Shown in pieces: positions 1-10,900 of a stretch of DNA of 64,000 nt; position 1 is the stretch's first letter; each line of letters opens with the position of its first letter. The position numbers and the translations under genes are program-made. The DNA comes from CAVVSD01 sp963750895 (GTDB lineage Bacteria; Actinomycetota; Thermoleophilia; Solirubrobacterales; Solirubrobacteraceae): NCBI GenBank assembly GCA_963750895.1, contig CAVVSD010000005.1, forward strand, positions 124,001-188,000, given 5' to 3'. Below the pieces are notes generated by a model. The model saw only the letters and a list, made by a program, of their open reading frames with translations, did no database searches and was not told the origin of the DNA.

Positions 1-3
1 GGC

Positions 4-216
4 TCATATCGGCTGCAACATCGACGAGTCGCAGTGGACGCAGCGCATGATCGCCGTGTTGGACATGCGCACGATCGTCGAGTGCTCCCCGCACTGCGGG
101 CACACGGAGACGAGCTCGAAGCGGTGCAGGCAGTTCACGCAGCGGTACCGGCCCGGCAGGTTCGTCGGCCGCAGCCACGGTTCACCGCAGGCAGGGCAGG
201 TCGGGCCGAGGTCCAT
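4..216 (-). CDS. small four-CxxC zinc-ribbon protein, function unknown
   Basis: A 70-residue protein with four CxxC pairs (CPAC, CVNC, CPQC, CVHC) spaced like two tandem zinc ribbons, so it probably binds two metal ions. I do not recognise a named family. The ATG at 216 follows a purine-rich stretch (GGATGGGGGG). An ATG at 234 overlaps the rsmB stop as TGATG and would add six residues, implying coupling to rsmB. Such proteins often bind nucleic acid or the ribosome, but nothing here shows that. Confidence 0.7.
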   Translation of the reverse strand: MDLGPTCPACGEPWLRPTNLPGRYRCVNCLHRFELVSVCPQCGEHSTIVRMSNTAIMRCVHCDSSMLQPI

Positions 217-233
217 CCCCCCATCCTGCCGCA

Positions 234-1499
<1,266 letters not shown>

Positions 1500-1542
1500 G
1501 ACCGACCCGAGGCTAGCCGCCTCATGGTGGACACTGGTCGCG

Positions 1543-3591
1543 GTGCCGCCGGTCGCAAGGGTCGAGCCCATCACGACGGCCCGTGCGCTGCGCGGGCCGT
1601 TCGACTACCTGCGGCCCGAGGGCGTCGGCGTGGGGTCGATGCTCGTCGTCCCGTTCGGCCACCGCGACGTGCTCGGCGTCGTCGTCGGGATCGCCGAGGA
1701 GTCCGAGGTCGCAGACGAGCGCCTCGTCGAGCCCCGCGAGGTGCTCGACGCGGAGCTCCCCGTCGATCTCGTCGAGCTCGCGGGCTGGATCGCGGTCGAG
1801 TACTGCTCCACGCCGGCGCGCGGGCTCTCGCTCGTCTCCCCGCACCCGGGCGCGAAGGCGCGCATGGCGTGGTGGGCGGAGGCGATCGGCCCGCCCGACG
1901 GGCTCACGGAGCGCCAGACGGCGCTGCTCGCGTCGGTCGGGACGCCGCGGGTCGCCGGTCAGGACCTCCCCGCGCTGCGGCGCCTGGAGCGCCGCGGGCT
2001 CGTGCGGCTCGAGCGCCGCGCCGTGCGCCGCGCACCCGAGCACGCGGCCGTCGGGGCGCGGCGGGCGCAGCCGGACCTGACCGCCGACCAGGCTGCCGCC
2101 CTCGCCGAGATCGAGGCGGCCATCGCGGCACGCGATCCGGCCCGCCTGCTGCTGCACGGCGTCACGGGCTCGGGCAAGACCGAGGTCTACCTGCAGGCCG
2201 CCGCGGCGGCGCTCGCCCAGGGGCGCGGTGCGATCGTGCTCGTGCCCGAGATCGCGCTCACGCCGCAGATCGTCTCGCGCTTCGTCGACCGCTTCGGGGA
2301 CACCGTCGCGGTCCTGCACTCCAAGCTCTCGGCCGGCGAGCGCCGCGACGAGTGGCACCGGCTGCGCGCGGGCGAGGCGCAGGTCTGCGTCGGCCCGCGC
2401 TCGGCGATCTTCGCGCCGATCGCCGACCTCGGCCTCGTCGTCGTCGACGAGGAGCACGACGCCTCCTACAAGCACGAGGGCGACCCCCGCTACGACGCCC
2501 GCCGCGTCGCCTGGAAGCGCGCGGCCGACCACGACGCCGTGCTGCTCGTCGGCAGCGCGACGCCGCGGCCCGAGAGCGTCAGGGCGCTGCGGCGGCTGCG
2601 TCTCCCCCGGCGCGTCGACGGGCAGTCGCTGCCGGAGGTCGAGATCGTCGACATGCGCGGCACCGACGGCGCCCTGCACCCGCGGACGGTGCACGCGCTG
2701 GCCGACGCGCGCAAGGCGATCGTCCTGCTCAACCGCCGCGGCTGGTCGAACTTCCTCGACTGCCGCGTCTGCGGCCACGCCTGGAGCTGCCCGAACTGCG
2801 ACGTGTCGCTCGTCCTGCACCGCGCAGGGCGGACGCTGGCCTGCCACCACTGCGGGCATCGCGAGCGCGTGCCCGAGGTGTGCAGCGAGTGCGGGTCGGT
2901 GAGCGTGGCGCGCCACGGCACCGGCACCGAGCGCCTCGAGCACGACCTCCTCGCGCTCGGGCACGAGGTGCTGCGCCTCGACGCCGACGTCGCCGATCCG
3001 GGCGCGGTCCTGCGGGCGTTCGAGCGCTCCGAGCGCGCGGTGCTCGTCGGGACGCAGATGGTCGCCAAGGGCCACGACTTCCCCGACGTCGGGCTCGGCG
3101 TCGTCGTGGACGCGGACGCCACGCTGCGGTTCCCCGACTTCCGCGCCGAGGAGCGCACGTTCGCGCTCGTGGCCCAGCTCGCGGGACGTGCGGGGCGCGG
3201 CGCCGAAGGCGGCTCGGTGCTCGTCCAGACCCTGGCGCCCGACGCGGCGTCGATCGCCGCCGCGGCACGCCACGACGCCGACGGCTTCCTCGAGGGCGAG
3301 CTCGCCCGCCGCGAGGCGCTCGCCTACCCCCCGTTCTCGACGCTGGTGCGGGTCGTCTGCTCCGCCGAGGAGCAGGCGCGCGCGATCGAGGCGGCGACGC
3401 TCATCGCGGGGCGCGTCGAGCACGCCACCGTGCTGGGCCCCGCGCCGCTCTTCCGCCTGCGTGGCCGCGAGCGCGCGCAGCTGCTCCTCAAGACGACGAC
3501 GCGCCGGGCCGCGGTCCGGTCGGTCGGCGCGGCGGTCGACGCCGTCCGCATGAAGGGCGTCGCTCTCTCGGTCGATGTCGACCCCCAATAA
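1543..3591 (+). CDS. priA: primosomal protein N' (PriA helicase)
   Basis: Replication-restart helicase of 682 aa. Walker A is GVTGSGKT at residues 206-213, the DEEH box is near 302, and eight cysteines form the zinc-binding insert between about 407 and 450 (CRVC, CPNC, CHHC, CSEC). Helicase motifs near the C-terminus (VAKGHDFPDV, LAGRAGRG) are intact. Many actinobacterial PriA copies have degenerate ATPase motifs; this one looks catalytically competent. The GTG start at 1543 opens with VARVEP, as homologues do. def follows after 10 nt. Confidence 0.95.
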   Translation: MPPVARVEPITTARALRGPFDYLRPEGVGVGSMLVVPFGHRDVLGVVVGIAEESEVADERLVEPREVLDAELPVDLVELAGWIAVEYCSTPARGLSLVSPHPGAKARMAWWAEAIGPPDGLTERQTALLASVGTPRVAGQDLPALRRLERRGLVRLERRAVRRAPEHAAVGARRAQPDLTADQAAALAEIEAAIAARDPARLLLHGVTGSGKTEVYLQAAAAALAQGRGAIVLVPEIALTPQIVSRFVDRFGDTVAVLHSKLSAGERRDEWHRLRAGEAQVCVGPRSAIFAPIADLGLVVVDEEHDASYKHEGDPRYDARRVAWKRAADHDAVLLVGSATPRPESVRALRRLRLPRRVDGQSLPEVEIVDMRGTDGALHPRTVHALADARKAIVLLNRRGWSNFLDCRVCGHAWSCPNCDVSLVLHRAGRTLACHHCGHRERVPEVCSECGSVSVARHGTGTERLEHDLLALGHEVLRLDADVADPGAVLRAFERSERAVLVGTQMVAKGHDFPDVGLGVVVDADATLRFPDFRAEERTFALVAQLAGRAGRGAEGGSVLVQTLAPDAASIAAAARHDADGFLEGELARREALAYPPFSTLVRVVCSAEEQARAIEAATLIAGRVEHATVLGPAPLFRLRGRERAQLLLKTTTRRAAVRSVGAAVDAVRMKGVALSVDVDPQ

Positions 3592-3601
3592 ACTGAGAGC
3601 G

Positions 3602-4171
3602 ATGGCCGAGGTCGAAGAAGAAGAGCAGGTCGAGACCGAAGAGCTGGATCCGGAGGTCCGCGCGCGACGCGGCGCGGCGCTCGCGCACGTCCGCAAGCTC
3701 GGCGACCCGGTGCTGCGCACCCGCGCCCGCGAGGTCGACCGCTTCGACGACGAGCTCCGCGAGGAAGTGCGGCGGATGGGCCAGCTCATGCACGACGCGA
3801 TGGGCATCGGCCTCGCCGCGCCGCAGGTCGGCGTGTCGCACCGCGTGCTCGTCTACCGCGTCGAGCCCGAGAGCCCGCTCAACGCGCTCGTCAACCCGGA
3901 GATCGTGTGGTCCGGCGAGGAGACCGAGACGGTCGAGGAGGGCTGCCTGAGCCTCCCCGCCGTGCACGTCGACGTCGAGCGACCGGTGCACGTCCGCGTG
4001 AAGGCCCGCGACGAGCACGGCGAGGACATCGTCGTGGAGGCGTCGGGGCTGGAGGCCCGCGTGATCCAGCACGAGCTCGACCACCTCGACGGCGTCCTCA
4101 TCCTCGACCGCACGACGAAGGACCAGCGCAAGGCCGCGATGCGGGCGCTGCGGGAGATGCAGCCGGCTTGA
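3602..4171 (+). CDS. def: peptide deformylase
   Basis: Removes the N-formyl group from nascent proteins. All three motifs are present: GIGLAAPQVG at 68-77, EGCLSLP with the metal-ligand Cys115, and HELDH at 157-161. An acidic N-terminal extension of about 25 residues (EVEEEEQVETEELD) precedes the fold and is longer than usual. The gene sits 10 nt after priA, and its TGA overlaps the fmt TTG start, so formylation and deformylation genes are translationally coupled. Confidence 0.95.
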   Translation: MAEVEEEEQVETEELDPEVRARRGAALAHVRKLGDPVLRTRAREVDRFDDELREEVRRMGQLMHDAMGIGLAAPQVGVSHRVLVYRVEPESPLNALVNPEIVWSGEETETVEEGCLSLPAVHVDVERPVHVRVKARDEHGEDIVVEASGLEARVIQHELDHLDGVLILDRTTKDQRKAAMRALREMQPA

Positions 4172-4959
4172 TCTACCTCGGCACCTCAGCGTTCGCCGCG
4201 GAGGTGCTGAAGCTGCTCCCCGCGCCGGAGCTCGTCGTCACGCGGCCGGACGCCCCCAAGGGGCGCGGTCGCCGGCTCCATGCGCCGCCCGTCGCCGAGA
4301 CGGCCCGCGAGCTGGGCGTCGATGTGCTCCAGCCGGAGGACGTCAACGCCATCGAGCTGCCGGCCGGCGACGTCGTGCTGTGCGCCTACGGCGCGCTCGT
4401 CCGCGAGCCGCTCCTGAGCCGGGGCGTGCTCAACCTGCATCCGTCGCTGCTGCCGCGCTGGCGGGGGGCGGCGCCGGTCGAGCGCGCGATCATGGCCGGC
4501 GACGCGCAGACCGGCGTGTCGATCATGCGCCTCGTCGCCGAGCTCGACGCCGGCCCGGTGTGCCTCAGCGAATCGATCCCGATCCGCCCGCAGGACACGT
4601 ACGGCTCGCTCGCGCCGCAGCTGCAGCGGCTCGGCGCCGCGCTGATCACCCGTGCCCTGGAGGAGTCGCCGCCCTGGGTCGACCAGCCCGATGAGGGCGT
4701 GACGTACGCCGAGCGCATCACCGCCGAGGACCGCACGCTGGACCCGGAGGCGCCACCGGATCTCAACGAGCGCGTCGTCCGCGCGCTGCATCCCCACATC
4801 GGCGCCCGCGTCCAGCTCGACGACGGCTCGTGGCTCGGCGTCCTGCGCGCCCGCGTCGGCGAGGGGCCGCTCGCCTGGCACGGCCTGGAGCTGCTCGAGG
4901 TCCAGCCGCCGGGCGGGAAGCCCATGGACGCGGCCGCGTACCTGCGCGGGCGCGGCTAG
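4168..4959 (+). CDS. fmt: methionyl-tRNA formyltransferase
   Basis: Formylates initiator Met-tRNA using 10-formyl-THF. The catalytic triad is visible as N89 and H91 in NLHPSLLPRWRGAAP and D127 in ELDAGP. At 263 aa it is about 40 residues shorter than typical Fmt; loops in the N-terminal half are trimmed while the C-terminal OB region remains. The TTG start at 4168 forms a TTGA overlap with def and puts IYLGTSAF at the N-terminus. It converges on der with a 4-nt overlap. Confidence 0.9.
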   Translation: MIYLGTSAFAAEVLKLLPAPELVVTRPDAPKGRGRRLHAPPVAETARELGVDVLQPEDVNAIELPAGDVVLCAYGALVREPLLSRGVLNLHPSLLPRWRGAAPVERAIMAGDAQTGVSIMRLVAELDAGPVCLSESIPIRPQDTYGSLAPQLQRLGAALITRALEESPPWVDQPDEGVTYAERITAEDRTLDPEAPPDLNERVVRALHPHIGARVQLDDGSWLGVLRARVGEGPLAWHGLELLEVQPPGGKPMDAAAYLRGRG

Positions 4960-6269
4960 CGCTCGCTGCGACGCTGCTTGCGCTCGTTGAAGTCGATGAT
5001 CACCGGGACGCCGTCGAGGCCGAACCGCGCGCGCAGCCGGTTCTCGAGGAAGTAGGCGTACTCGCGGGTGACCCGCGCGCGGTTGTTGACCTGGATCGCG
5101 AAGCGCGGCGGGCGCTCCCCGATCTGCGCCGCGTAGATCAGCTTGAGGCGGTGGCCCTGCTTCATCGGCGGCTGGCGGACCTGCAGCGTCTCCGACAGCC
5201 AGCGGTTGAGCTCCGGGGTGGGGACGCGGTTCGTCGCCCGGTCCGCGAGCGCGAGCGCCTCGCGCAGCACGCGCTCGAGGCTGCGGCCGGTCTTCGCGCT
5301 CGCGGTCAGCACCTTGGGCCGCTGGCGCAGCTTCTGGTTGACCTTGGCGCGCTCGTGGATGAGGTCGTCCTCGTCCATCTCCGTGATGTCCCACTTGTTG
5401 AGCACGAGGACGGTCGCGCAGTTCGCGCCCATGGCCAGCTCGGCGACCCGGAAGTCCTGCGACGTGACGCCGTCGGTGGCGTCGCAGACGACGATCGCCA
5501 CGTCGGCGCGCTCGGCCGCGCGCTGCGAGCGCAGCGCCGTGTAGTACTCGACGTCCTGCGAGACCTTGGCCTGGCGGCGCAGGCCGGCGGTGTCGACGAG
5601 GATGACCCGGCGGCCGTCGACCTCCAGCGGGAGGTCGATCGCGTCGCGGGTGGTTCCGGCGACGTCGGACACGATGACCCGCTCGGCGCCCAGCAGCTTG
5701 TTGACCAGCGAGGACTTGCCGACGTTCGGGCGCCCGATGACGGCGAGGCGCACGATGTCCTCGTCCTCCTCGGGCTCGTCCTCGGGCAGCAGCTCGACGA
5801 TGCGGTCCAGCAGATCGCCCGTCCCGAGGCCCTGCGCCGCCGAGACGGCGACCGGGTCGCCCAGCCCGAGGCGGTAGGCGTCGTCGGCGAGCGGCATGTC
5901 CTTGACGTCGTCGACCTTGTTGGCCGCGACGAGGACGGGGAGCTTGGAGCGGCGCAGGAGGTCGGCGACCTCCTCGTCGCCGGGACGCACGCCCGCGCGG
6001 GCGTCGATGACGAGCACCGCGGCCTGCGCGTCGGAGAGCGCCGCCTGCGCCTGTTCGCGGATCGAGCCCGCGATCGGGTCGAGGTCGCGCTCGTCCATGC
6101 CGCCGGTGTCGACGAGCGTGAAGCGCCGCCCGTTCCACTCGGTGGCGATCTCGTTGCGGTCGCGCGTCACGCCCGGGCGCTCGTGCACGACGGCCGTGCG
6201 CGACCCCGACAGGCGGTTGACCAGCGAGGACTTGCCGACGTTGGGATAGCCGACGATGGCGACCTTCAT
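4956..6269 (-). CDS. der: ribosome biogenesis GTPase Der (EngA)
   Basis: A tandem-GTPase factor needed for 50S assembly. G1 motifs occur twice, GYPNVGKSS at 7-15 and GRPNVGKSS near 180, each followed by DTAG/DTGG-type G3 and NKxD G4 motifs. A C-terminal KH-like domain ends in a basic tail (ERKQRRSER). At 437 aa the length is normal. The ATG at 6269 overlaps the cmk stop (ATGA), the common cmk-der pair. Confidence 0.95.
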   Translation of the reverse strand: MKVAIVGYPNVGKSSLVNRLSGSRTAVVHERPGVTRDRNEIATEWNGRRFTLVDTGGMDERDLDPIAGSIREQAQAALSDAQAAVLVIDARAGVRPGDEEVADLLRRSKLPVLVAANKVDDVKDMPLADDAYRLGLGDPVAVSAAQGLGTGDLLDRIVELLPEDEPEEDEDIVRLAVIGRPNVGKSSLVNKLLGAERVIVSDVAGTTRDAIDLPLEVDGRRVILVDTAGLRRQAKVSQDVEYYTALRSQRAAERADVAIVVCDATDGVTSQDFRVAELAMGANCATVLVLNKWDITEMDEDDLIHERAKVNQKLRQRPKVLTASAKTGRSLERVLREALALADRATNRVPTPELNRWLSETLQVRQPPMKQGHRLKLIYAAQIGERPPRFAIQVNNRARVTREYAYFLENRLRARFGLDGVPVIIDFNERKQRRSER

Positions 6270-6853
6270 CGCGCGAGCTCCACGATGCGCTCGACGACCT
6301 CGTCGAGGCTCAGGCCCGTGGTGTCGAGCTCGACGGCGTCCTGCGCCGGCAGCAGCGGCGAGTGCTCGCGCGAGCGGTCGCGCTCGTCGCGGATCCGCTG
6401 CTCCACGAGGATCGAGCCGTAGTCCGCGCCGAGCTGCTCCGCGCGGCGGCGGGCGCGCTCCTCCGGCGTGGCGGTGAGGAAGACCTTCAGCTCGGCCTGC
6501 GGCCAGACGACGGTGCCGATGTCGCGGCCCTCGGCGACGTGGTCGCCGGCGGCGATGATCTCGCGCTGGCGATCGACGAGCGCCTCGCGCACCGCCGGGT
6601 CGGCGCTGACCTTCGACGCCATGTCGGTGACCTCCGGCGTGCGGATCTCGTCCGTGACGTCCTCGTCCCCGAGCAGCACCCGCTCCCCCAGCGTCACCCG
6701 GACGCGGGTGGGGTCGTCGCCGCGCAGCGCGGCGAGCGCCGCAGCGCGGTACATGGCGCCGGAGTCCAGGAACTCGAAGCCGAGCGCGCGGGCGACCGCG
6801 CGCGCGACGGTGGACTTGCCCGCGCCTGCGGGGCCGTCGATCGCGATGAGCAT
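6266..6853 (-). CDS. cmk: cytidylate kinase
   Basis: Phosphorylates CMP and dCMP. The P-loop is GPAGAGKST at 7-15, followed by the LDSGAMYRA acceptor-site motif and GRDIGTVV. At 195 aa it is slightly shorter than the usual ~220. It lies at the distal end of the aromatic operon, just before der, an arrangement shared with many Gram-positive genomes. The ATG at 6853 is 8 nt after the TVP38-family stop. Confidence 0.93.
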   Translation of the reverse strand: MLIAIDGPAGAGKSTVARAVARALGFEFLDSGAMYRAAALAALRGDDPTRVRVTLGERVLLGDEDVTDEIRTPEVTDMASKVSADPAVREALVDRQREIIAAGDHVAEGRDIGTVVWPQAELKVFLTATPEERARRRAEQLGADYGSILVEQRIRDERDRSREHSPLLPAQDAVELDTTGLSLDEVVERIVELAR

Positions 6854-6861
6854 GGGCGGCG

Positions 6862-7425
6862 TCAGCTTAGGGTGCGCTTCGCCACGACCAGCCCGAGGAG
6901 CCCCGTGAGCCCGAGCAGGACGAGCGAGGCGACGAGCTGCGCGGTCGACCGATCGCCGATCGCGTCGCCCAGCGCGGTGTAGGCGAACGCGCGCGGCGCG
7001 ACGCCGATCGCGGTGCCCAGCGCGAGGTCCCAGGGCTTCACGCCGATCGCCCCGGCGACGTAGTTCAGCGGTGCGTCCGGGATGCCGGGCAGCAGCCGCT
7101 GGACGATGACCGCCCACAGCCCGCGGCGCTCGAGGAACGCTCGGTGCGGCCCCTCGATCGCGCCCGTCCGGCGGCCGATCTCCCACCCGATGAGCGCCGC
7201 GAGCACCGACGAGGTCAGCGTGACGGCGAACCCGAGCCACGTGCCGAACAGCAGGCCGCTCGCGGCGGCGAGCAGCGGCCCGGGCACGAGGATGCAGCCC
7301 AGCAGCGCGCTGACGACCGCGAACACGGGCGCGCCCCAGTTCCCGAGCGGCTCGATCCAGGACTCCACCTCGTCCTGCGAGACGACGCGCAGGATGCCGA
7401 AGACGACGAAGAGCACGAGCAGCAC
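6862..7425 (-). CDS. TVP38/TMEM64-family membrane protein
   Basis: An integral membrane protein of the VTT/SNARE-associated (DedA-related) family. The core has the glycine-rich loop of the family and RLLPGIPDAPLNYVAGAIGV in the second half; four or five hydrophobic helices are visible. The first available start is GTG at 7425, but the same frame stays open upstream to the aroA stop and reads like the missing cytoplasmic end of the first helix (RIRLALLAA). The true start may be hidden by an indel. Transport substrate unknown. Confidence 0.75.
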   Translation of the reverse strand: MLLVLFVVFGILRVVSQDEVESWIEPLGNWGAPVFAVVSALLGCILVPGPLLAAASGLLFGTWLGFAVTLTSSVLAALIGWEIGRRTGAIEGPHRAFLERRGLWAVIVQRLLPGIPDAPLNYVAGAIGVKPWDLALGTAIGVAPRAFAYTALGDAIGDRSTAQLVASLVLLGLTGLLGLVVAKRTLS

Positions 7426-7458
7426 GGCCGCGAGAAGCGCGAGCCGTATGCGCGTGCG

Positions 7459-8757
7459 TCATGTCTGCAGGGTCGCGAGGTCCGCCGTGAAGCCGGGGTA
7501 GGACACGGCCGCGGCCTCCATGCCGACGACCCGCACGCCCTCGCGCGAGGCGAGGCCGGCGATCGCGCCGAGCATGGCGGTGCGGTGGTCGCCGGCCGCG
7601 TCGATGACGCCGCCGCGCAACCCGCCGGTCCCGCGGACGACGAAGCCGTCGGGGAGCGCCTCGAGGTCGCCGCCGAGGCCGTTGAGCCCGTCCACGACCG
7701 CGGCGATGCGATCGGACTCCTTCACCCGCAGCTCCTCGGCGCCGCGGACGACCGTCTCGCCCTCCGCGAAGCAGCCCAGCAGGCCCACGAGCGGCAGCTC
7801 GTCGATCGCCAGCGGGATCTCCTCCCCCTCGACGGTCGTGCCCCGCAGCGCGCTCGCACGGACCTCGACGTCCGCGACCGGCTCCTCGGGCGCGATGACG
7901 TCGCCGTCCGGGGCCTCCAGGTCGCCGCGGATGTCCGCGCCCATGCGCTCGAGCACCCGCGCGAAGCCGATGCGGGTCCAGTTGGTCCCCATGTTCGTCA
8001 CGCGGATCTCCGCGCCGGGGACGATCGCGGCGGCGGCGAGCCAGAACGCCGCCGACGACGGGTCGCCGGGCACGTGCAGGTGCCCGCCCACGAGCTCGTC
8101 GACGGGGACGACCGTGACGCGGCGCCCGTTGCGGTGGACCGCCGCGCCGAGCCGCGTGAGCATCCGCTCGGTGTGGTCGCGGCTGGCGTGCGGCTCGGTG
8201 ACCGTCGTCGGGCCCTCGGCGAGGAGCCCGGCGATGAGCACGCACGACTTCACCTGCGCGCTGGCGACGGGCATGTCGTAGGCGATCGAGCGCAGGCGCG
8301 CGCCGCGGACGGTGAACGGCGGGAAGCGCTCGTCGGTCGCGTCGACCTCGGCGCCCATCGCGCGCAGCGGCGCGGCGATGCGGTCGACGGGACGCCGGCG
8401 GATCGACGCGTCGCCGTCGAGCACGAAGCTGCGGCCCTCCTGGCCCGCCAGCCAGCCGGGGAGCAGGCGCATGAGCGTGCCCGCGTTGCCGACGTCGATC
8501 GGCGCGGCCGTCTCGCGCGCCTCGCGCAGCCCGGCGCCGCGGACGACGATCTCGTCCGTGCTGCGGTCGACGAGGGCGCCGAGCGCCCCGACGGCGGCCA
8601 GGGTGGAGTTCGTGTCCTCGGCGTCGAGGTAGCCGGTGATCCGGACCGGCTCGGACGCCATCGCGCCGAGGAGCGCGGCGCGGTGCGAGATCGACTTGTC
8701 CGGCGGCGCCGCGACGGTGCCGCGCAGGCGGGTGGCTGGTGCGACGTTCAGGTCCAT
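7459..8757 (-). CDS. aroA: 3-phosphoshikimate 1-carboxyvinyltransferase (EPSP synthase)
   Basis: Sixth step of the shikimate pathway, joining shikimate-3-phosphate and PEP. The N-terminus carries PDKSISHRAALLG, the PEP-site loop is VGNAGTLMR, and RVKESDRI lies in the C-terminal half. The loop keeps the glycine that is replaced in glyphosate-insensitive class II enzymes. Length is normal at 432 aa. The ATG abuts the tyrA TAG directly. Confidence 0.95.
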   Translation of the reverse strand: MDLNVAPATRLRGTVAAPPDKSISHRAALLGAMASEPVRITGYLDAEDTNSTLAAVGALGALVDRSTDEIVVRGAGLREARETAAPIDVGNAGTLMRLLPGWLAGQEGRSFVLDGDASIRRRPVDRIAAPLRAMGAEVDATDERFPPFTVRGARLRSIAYDMPVASAQVKSCVLIAGLLAEGPTTVTEPHASRDHTERMLTRLGAAVHRNGRRVTVVPVDELVGGHLHVPGDPSSAAFWLAAAAIVPGAEIRVTNMGTNWTRIGFARVLERMGADIRGDLEAPDGDVIAPEEPVADVEVRASALRGTTVEGEEIPLAIDELPLVGLLGCFAEGETVVRGAEELRVKESDRIAAVVDGLNGLGGDLEALPDGFVVRGTGGLRGGVIDAAGDHRTAMLGAIAGLASREGVRVVGMEAAAVSYPGFTADLATLQT

Positions 8758-9807
8758 CTACACCACAGGAAACCCGAGTTCGCCGATGAGCGTCGTCGCG
8801 CGGTCGGCATGGTCGGCGGCGCACCAGAGCGTCACCGTGCCCTGCGTCGCATCCCACGAGGGAGACAGGGACATGTCGGAGATGTTGATCCCGGCGCGCC
8901 CGAGCGCCAAGGCGATCTCGGCGACGACCCCCGGGCGGTTCGTCACGGCGACGCGAAGCTCGCGCTGCGGCACGCCGACGGCCCGCTCCTCCAGGAGCGT
9001 GCGCCGGTCGCGCGCGACGGCCTCCTGCCACTCGCGCAGGTCGCCGCCTCTGCGCAGCTCGTCGCGCGCGCGGCCGAGCTGCGCGATCGCCGCGTCGAGC
9101 TGGTCGGCCAGCGCCTCGCGATTCGCGGCGTAGATGCCCGCCCACAGCCGTGGGTTCGCGCCGGCGACCCGCGTCGCGTCGCGGAAGCTGCCGCCGATCC
9201 CCGCCGCCCCGCCCTCGAGCTCGCGCGCCGCGAGGTCGACGAGGAGGTTCGCGACGACGTGCGGCAGGTGCGAGACGACGCTCATCCGCCGGTCGTGGAC
9301 CGTCGGGTCGATCGCCTCGGGTCGCGCGCCGAACGCCCCGATGAGCTTGTACAGGCGCTGATAGAGCATCCCGTCGGTCCGCGCGGTCGGCGTGAGGTAC
9401 CAGACGGCACCCTCGAAGAGGTCGCCACGCGCGTGCGCGACCCCCGCGGCCTCGGCCCCCGCGACCGGATGCCCGCCGACGAAGCGCGGGTCGCCGTACG
9501 CAGCGTCGACGACCGGCGCCTTCACGGATCCCACGTCGCTGACGACGCAGTCCGGGCCGGCGGCGCGCAGCGCGTCGGCCACGAGCTCGCCGAGGGCATC
9601 GACGGGCGCCGCCGCGAACGCGACGTCCGCACCGGCGAGAGCGCCGACGAGCGTCGGTGCGGCCTCGTCGACGGCCCCGTGCTCGCGCGCGACCGGGCCG
9701 ACCTCGGGATCGGGATCCCAGCCGACGACGTGCGCGTCGGCGCGCTCACGCGCCGCGATCCCGACGGACCCGCCGATCAGCCCGAGCCCGAGGACCGCGA
9801 CACGCAT
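8758..9807 (-). CDS. tyrA: prephenate dehydrogenase with C-terminal ACT domain
   Basis: Oxidative decarboxylation of prephenate to 4-hydroxyphenylpyruvate for tyrosine synthesis. The Rossmann motif GLGLIGGSVG is at 6-15, GGHPVAGAE marks the substrate site, and the last ~75 residues (VAVTNRPGVVAEIALALGRAGINI) form an ACT domain, suggesting feedback by an aromatic amino acid. I chose ATG 9807 (349 aa), placing the dinucleotide motif at the extreme N-terminus. It lies 10 nt after aroF. Confidence 0.94.
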   Translation of the reverse strand: MRVAVLGLGLIGGSVGIAARERADAHVVGWDPDPEVGPVAREHGAVDEAAPTLVGALAGADVAFAAAPVDALGELVADALRAAGPDCVVSDVGSVKAPVVDAAYGDPRFVGGHPVAGAEAAGVAHARGDLFEGAVWYLTPTARTDGMLYQRLYKLIGAFGARPEAIDPTVHDRRMSVVSHLPHVVANLLVDLAARELEGGAAGIGGSFRDATRVAGANPRLWAGIYAANREALADQLDAAIAQLGRARDELRRGGDLREWQEAVARDRRTLLEERAVGVPQRELRVAVTNRPGVVAEIALALGRAGINISDMSLSPSWDATQGTVTLWCAADHADRATTLIGELGFPVV

Positions 9808-9817
9808 CGCGGGCCGG

Positions 9818-10846
9818 CTATACGGCGGCCTGCAGGACCTTGCCCGCGACCGCGGCGGCCTGCTCCACGCGGGCCGCGTAGTCGGCGAAGACGTCGTTGC
9901 GCAGCTGCTGCGGGCCGTCGCAGATCGCCTCGTCGGGCTCCGGGTGCACCTCGACGATGATGCCGTCCGCACCGACCGCGGCCGCGGCGAGCGAGAGCGG
10001 CTCGACGAGCGCGCGGCGCCCGGCGGCGTGGCTCGGATCCACGATCACCGGCAGGTGCGTGAGCTCCTTGAGGACCGGGACGGCGGTGAGGTCGAGGGTG
10101 AAGCGGTAGGCCGTCTCGAACGTGCGGATGCCGCGCTCGCAGAGCAGGACGTTCTCGTTGCCCTCCTTGAGGACGTACTCGGCGGCCATGAGCAGCTCCT
10201 CGAGCGTGCTGGAGAGGCCGCGCTTGATGAGCACGGGGCAGCCGGAGCGACCGACCTCGCTGAGCAGCGAGTAGTTCTGCATGTTGCGCGCGCCGATCTG
10301 GATGACGTCGGCGACCTCGAGCACCGCGGGCAGGTCACGCGCGTCCATGAGCTCGGTGACGATCGGCAAGCCCGTTCGCTCCTTGGCCTCCGCGAGCAGG
10401 CGCAGGCCCTCTTGACCGAGGCCCTGGAAGGCGTACGGGCTCGTGCGGGGCTTGTACGCGCCGCCGCGGAACATGGTCGCCCCGGCGGCGTGGACGACGT
10501 CCGCCGTGCTGAGCACCTGGTCGCGGGACTCGACCGTGCACGGGCCGGCGATGAGGGCGAAGTTGTCGCCGCCCACCTTGCGGCCGCCGATGTCCAGGAC
10601 GCTCGGCGACCCGTGGCGCAGCTGGCTGGACGCGAGCTTGTACGGCTTGAGGATCGGCACCAGCTTGTCGACGCCCGGGGCGCCCTCCAGGCCGAGACGG
10701 GAGACGTGCTCCCGGTCGCCCAGCGCGCCGATGATGGTCACCAGCTCACCGCGCGACGGATGCGCGCGGGCGCCCGCGTCCTCGATCCGCTTGATGACGG
10801 CCTGGATCTCGTCCTCTGTTGCCGACGGCTTCATCACGATCATCAT
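9818..10846 (-). CDS. aroF: 3-deoxy-7-phosphoheptulonate (DAHP) synthase, type I-beta
   Basis: First committed step of aromatic biosynthesis, PEP plus erythrose-4-phosphate. It has the type I-beta layout: an N-terminal ~75-residue ferredoxin-like domain, then the KDO8P/DAHP barrel with IAGPCTVES, GGAYKPRTSPY and VDPSHAAG. In relatives the N-terminal domain mediates Tyr/Phe feedback. GAGAAGG-like Shine-Dalgarno bases (GAGAAGG) lie upstream of the ATG at 10846. The 5' leader holds an aromatic-rich peptide and a hairpin, so expression is probably controlled by attenuation as well as allostery. Confidence 0.95.
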   Translation of the reverse strand: MMIVMKPSATEDEIQAVIKRIEDAGARAHPSRGELVTIIGALGDREHVSRLGLEGAPGVDKLVPILKPYKLASSQLRHGSPSVLDIGGRKVGGDNFALIAGPCTVESRDQVLSTADVVHAAGATMFRGGAYKPRTSPYAFQGLGQEGLRLLAEAKERTGLPIVTELMDARDLPAVLEVADVIQIGARNMQNYSLLSEVGRSGCPVLIKRGLSSTLEELLMAAEYVLKEGNENVLLCERGIRTFETAYRFTLDLTAVPVLKELTHLPVIVDPSHAAGRRALVEPLSLAAAAVGADGIIVEVHPEPDEAICDGPQQLRNDVFADYAARVEQAAAVAGKVLQAAV

Positions 10847-10900
10847 GTAGTTCAGGACCTTCTCAGTTCGATACGCCGGGACGGACTGCGGGGATCTTGC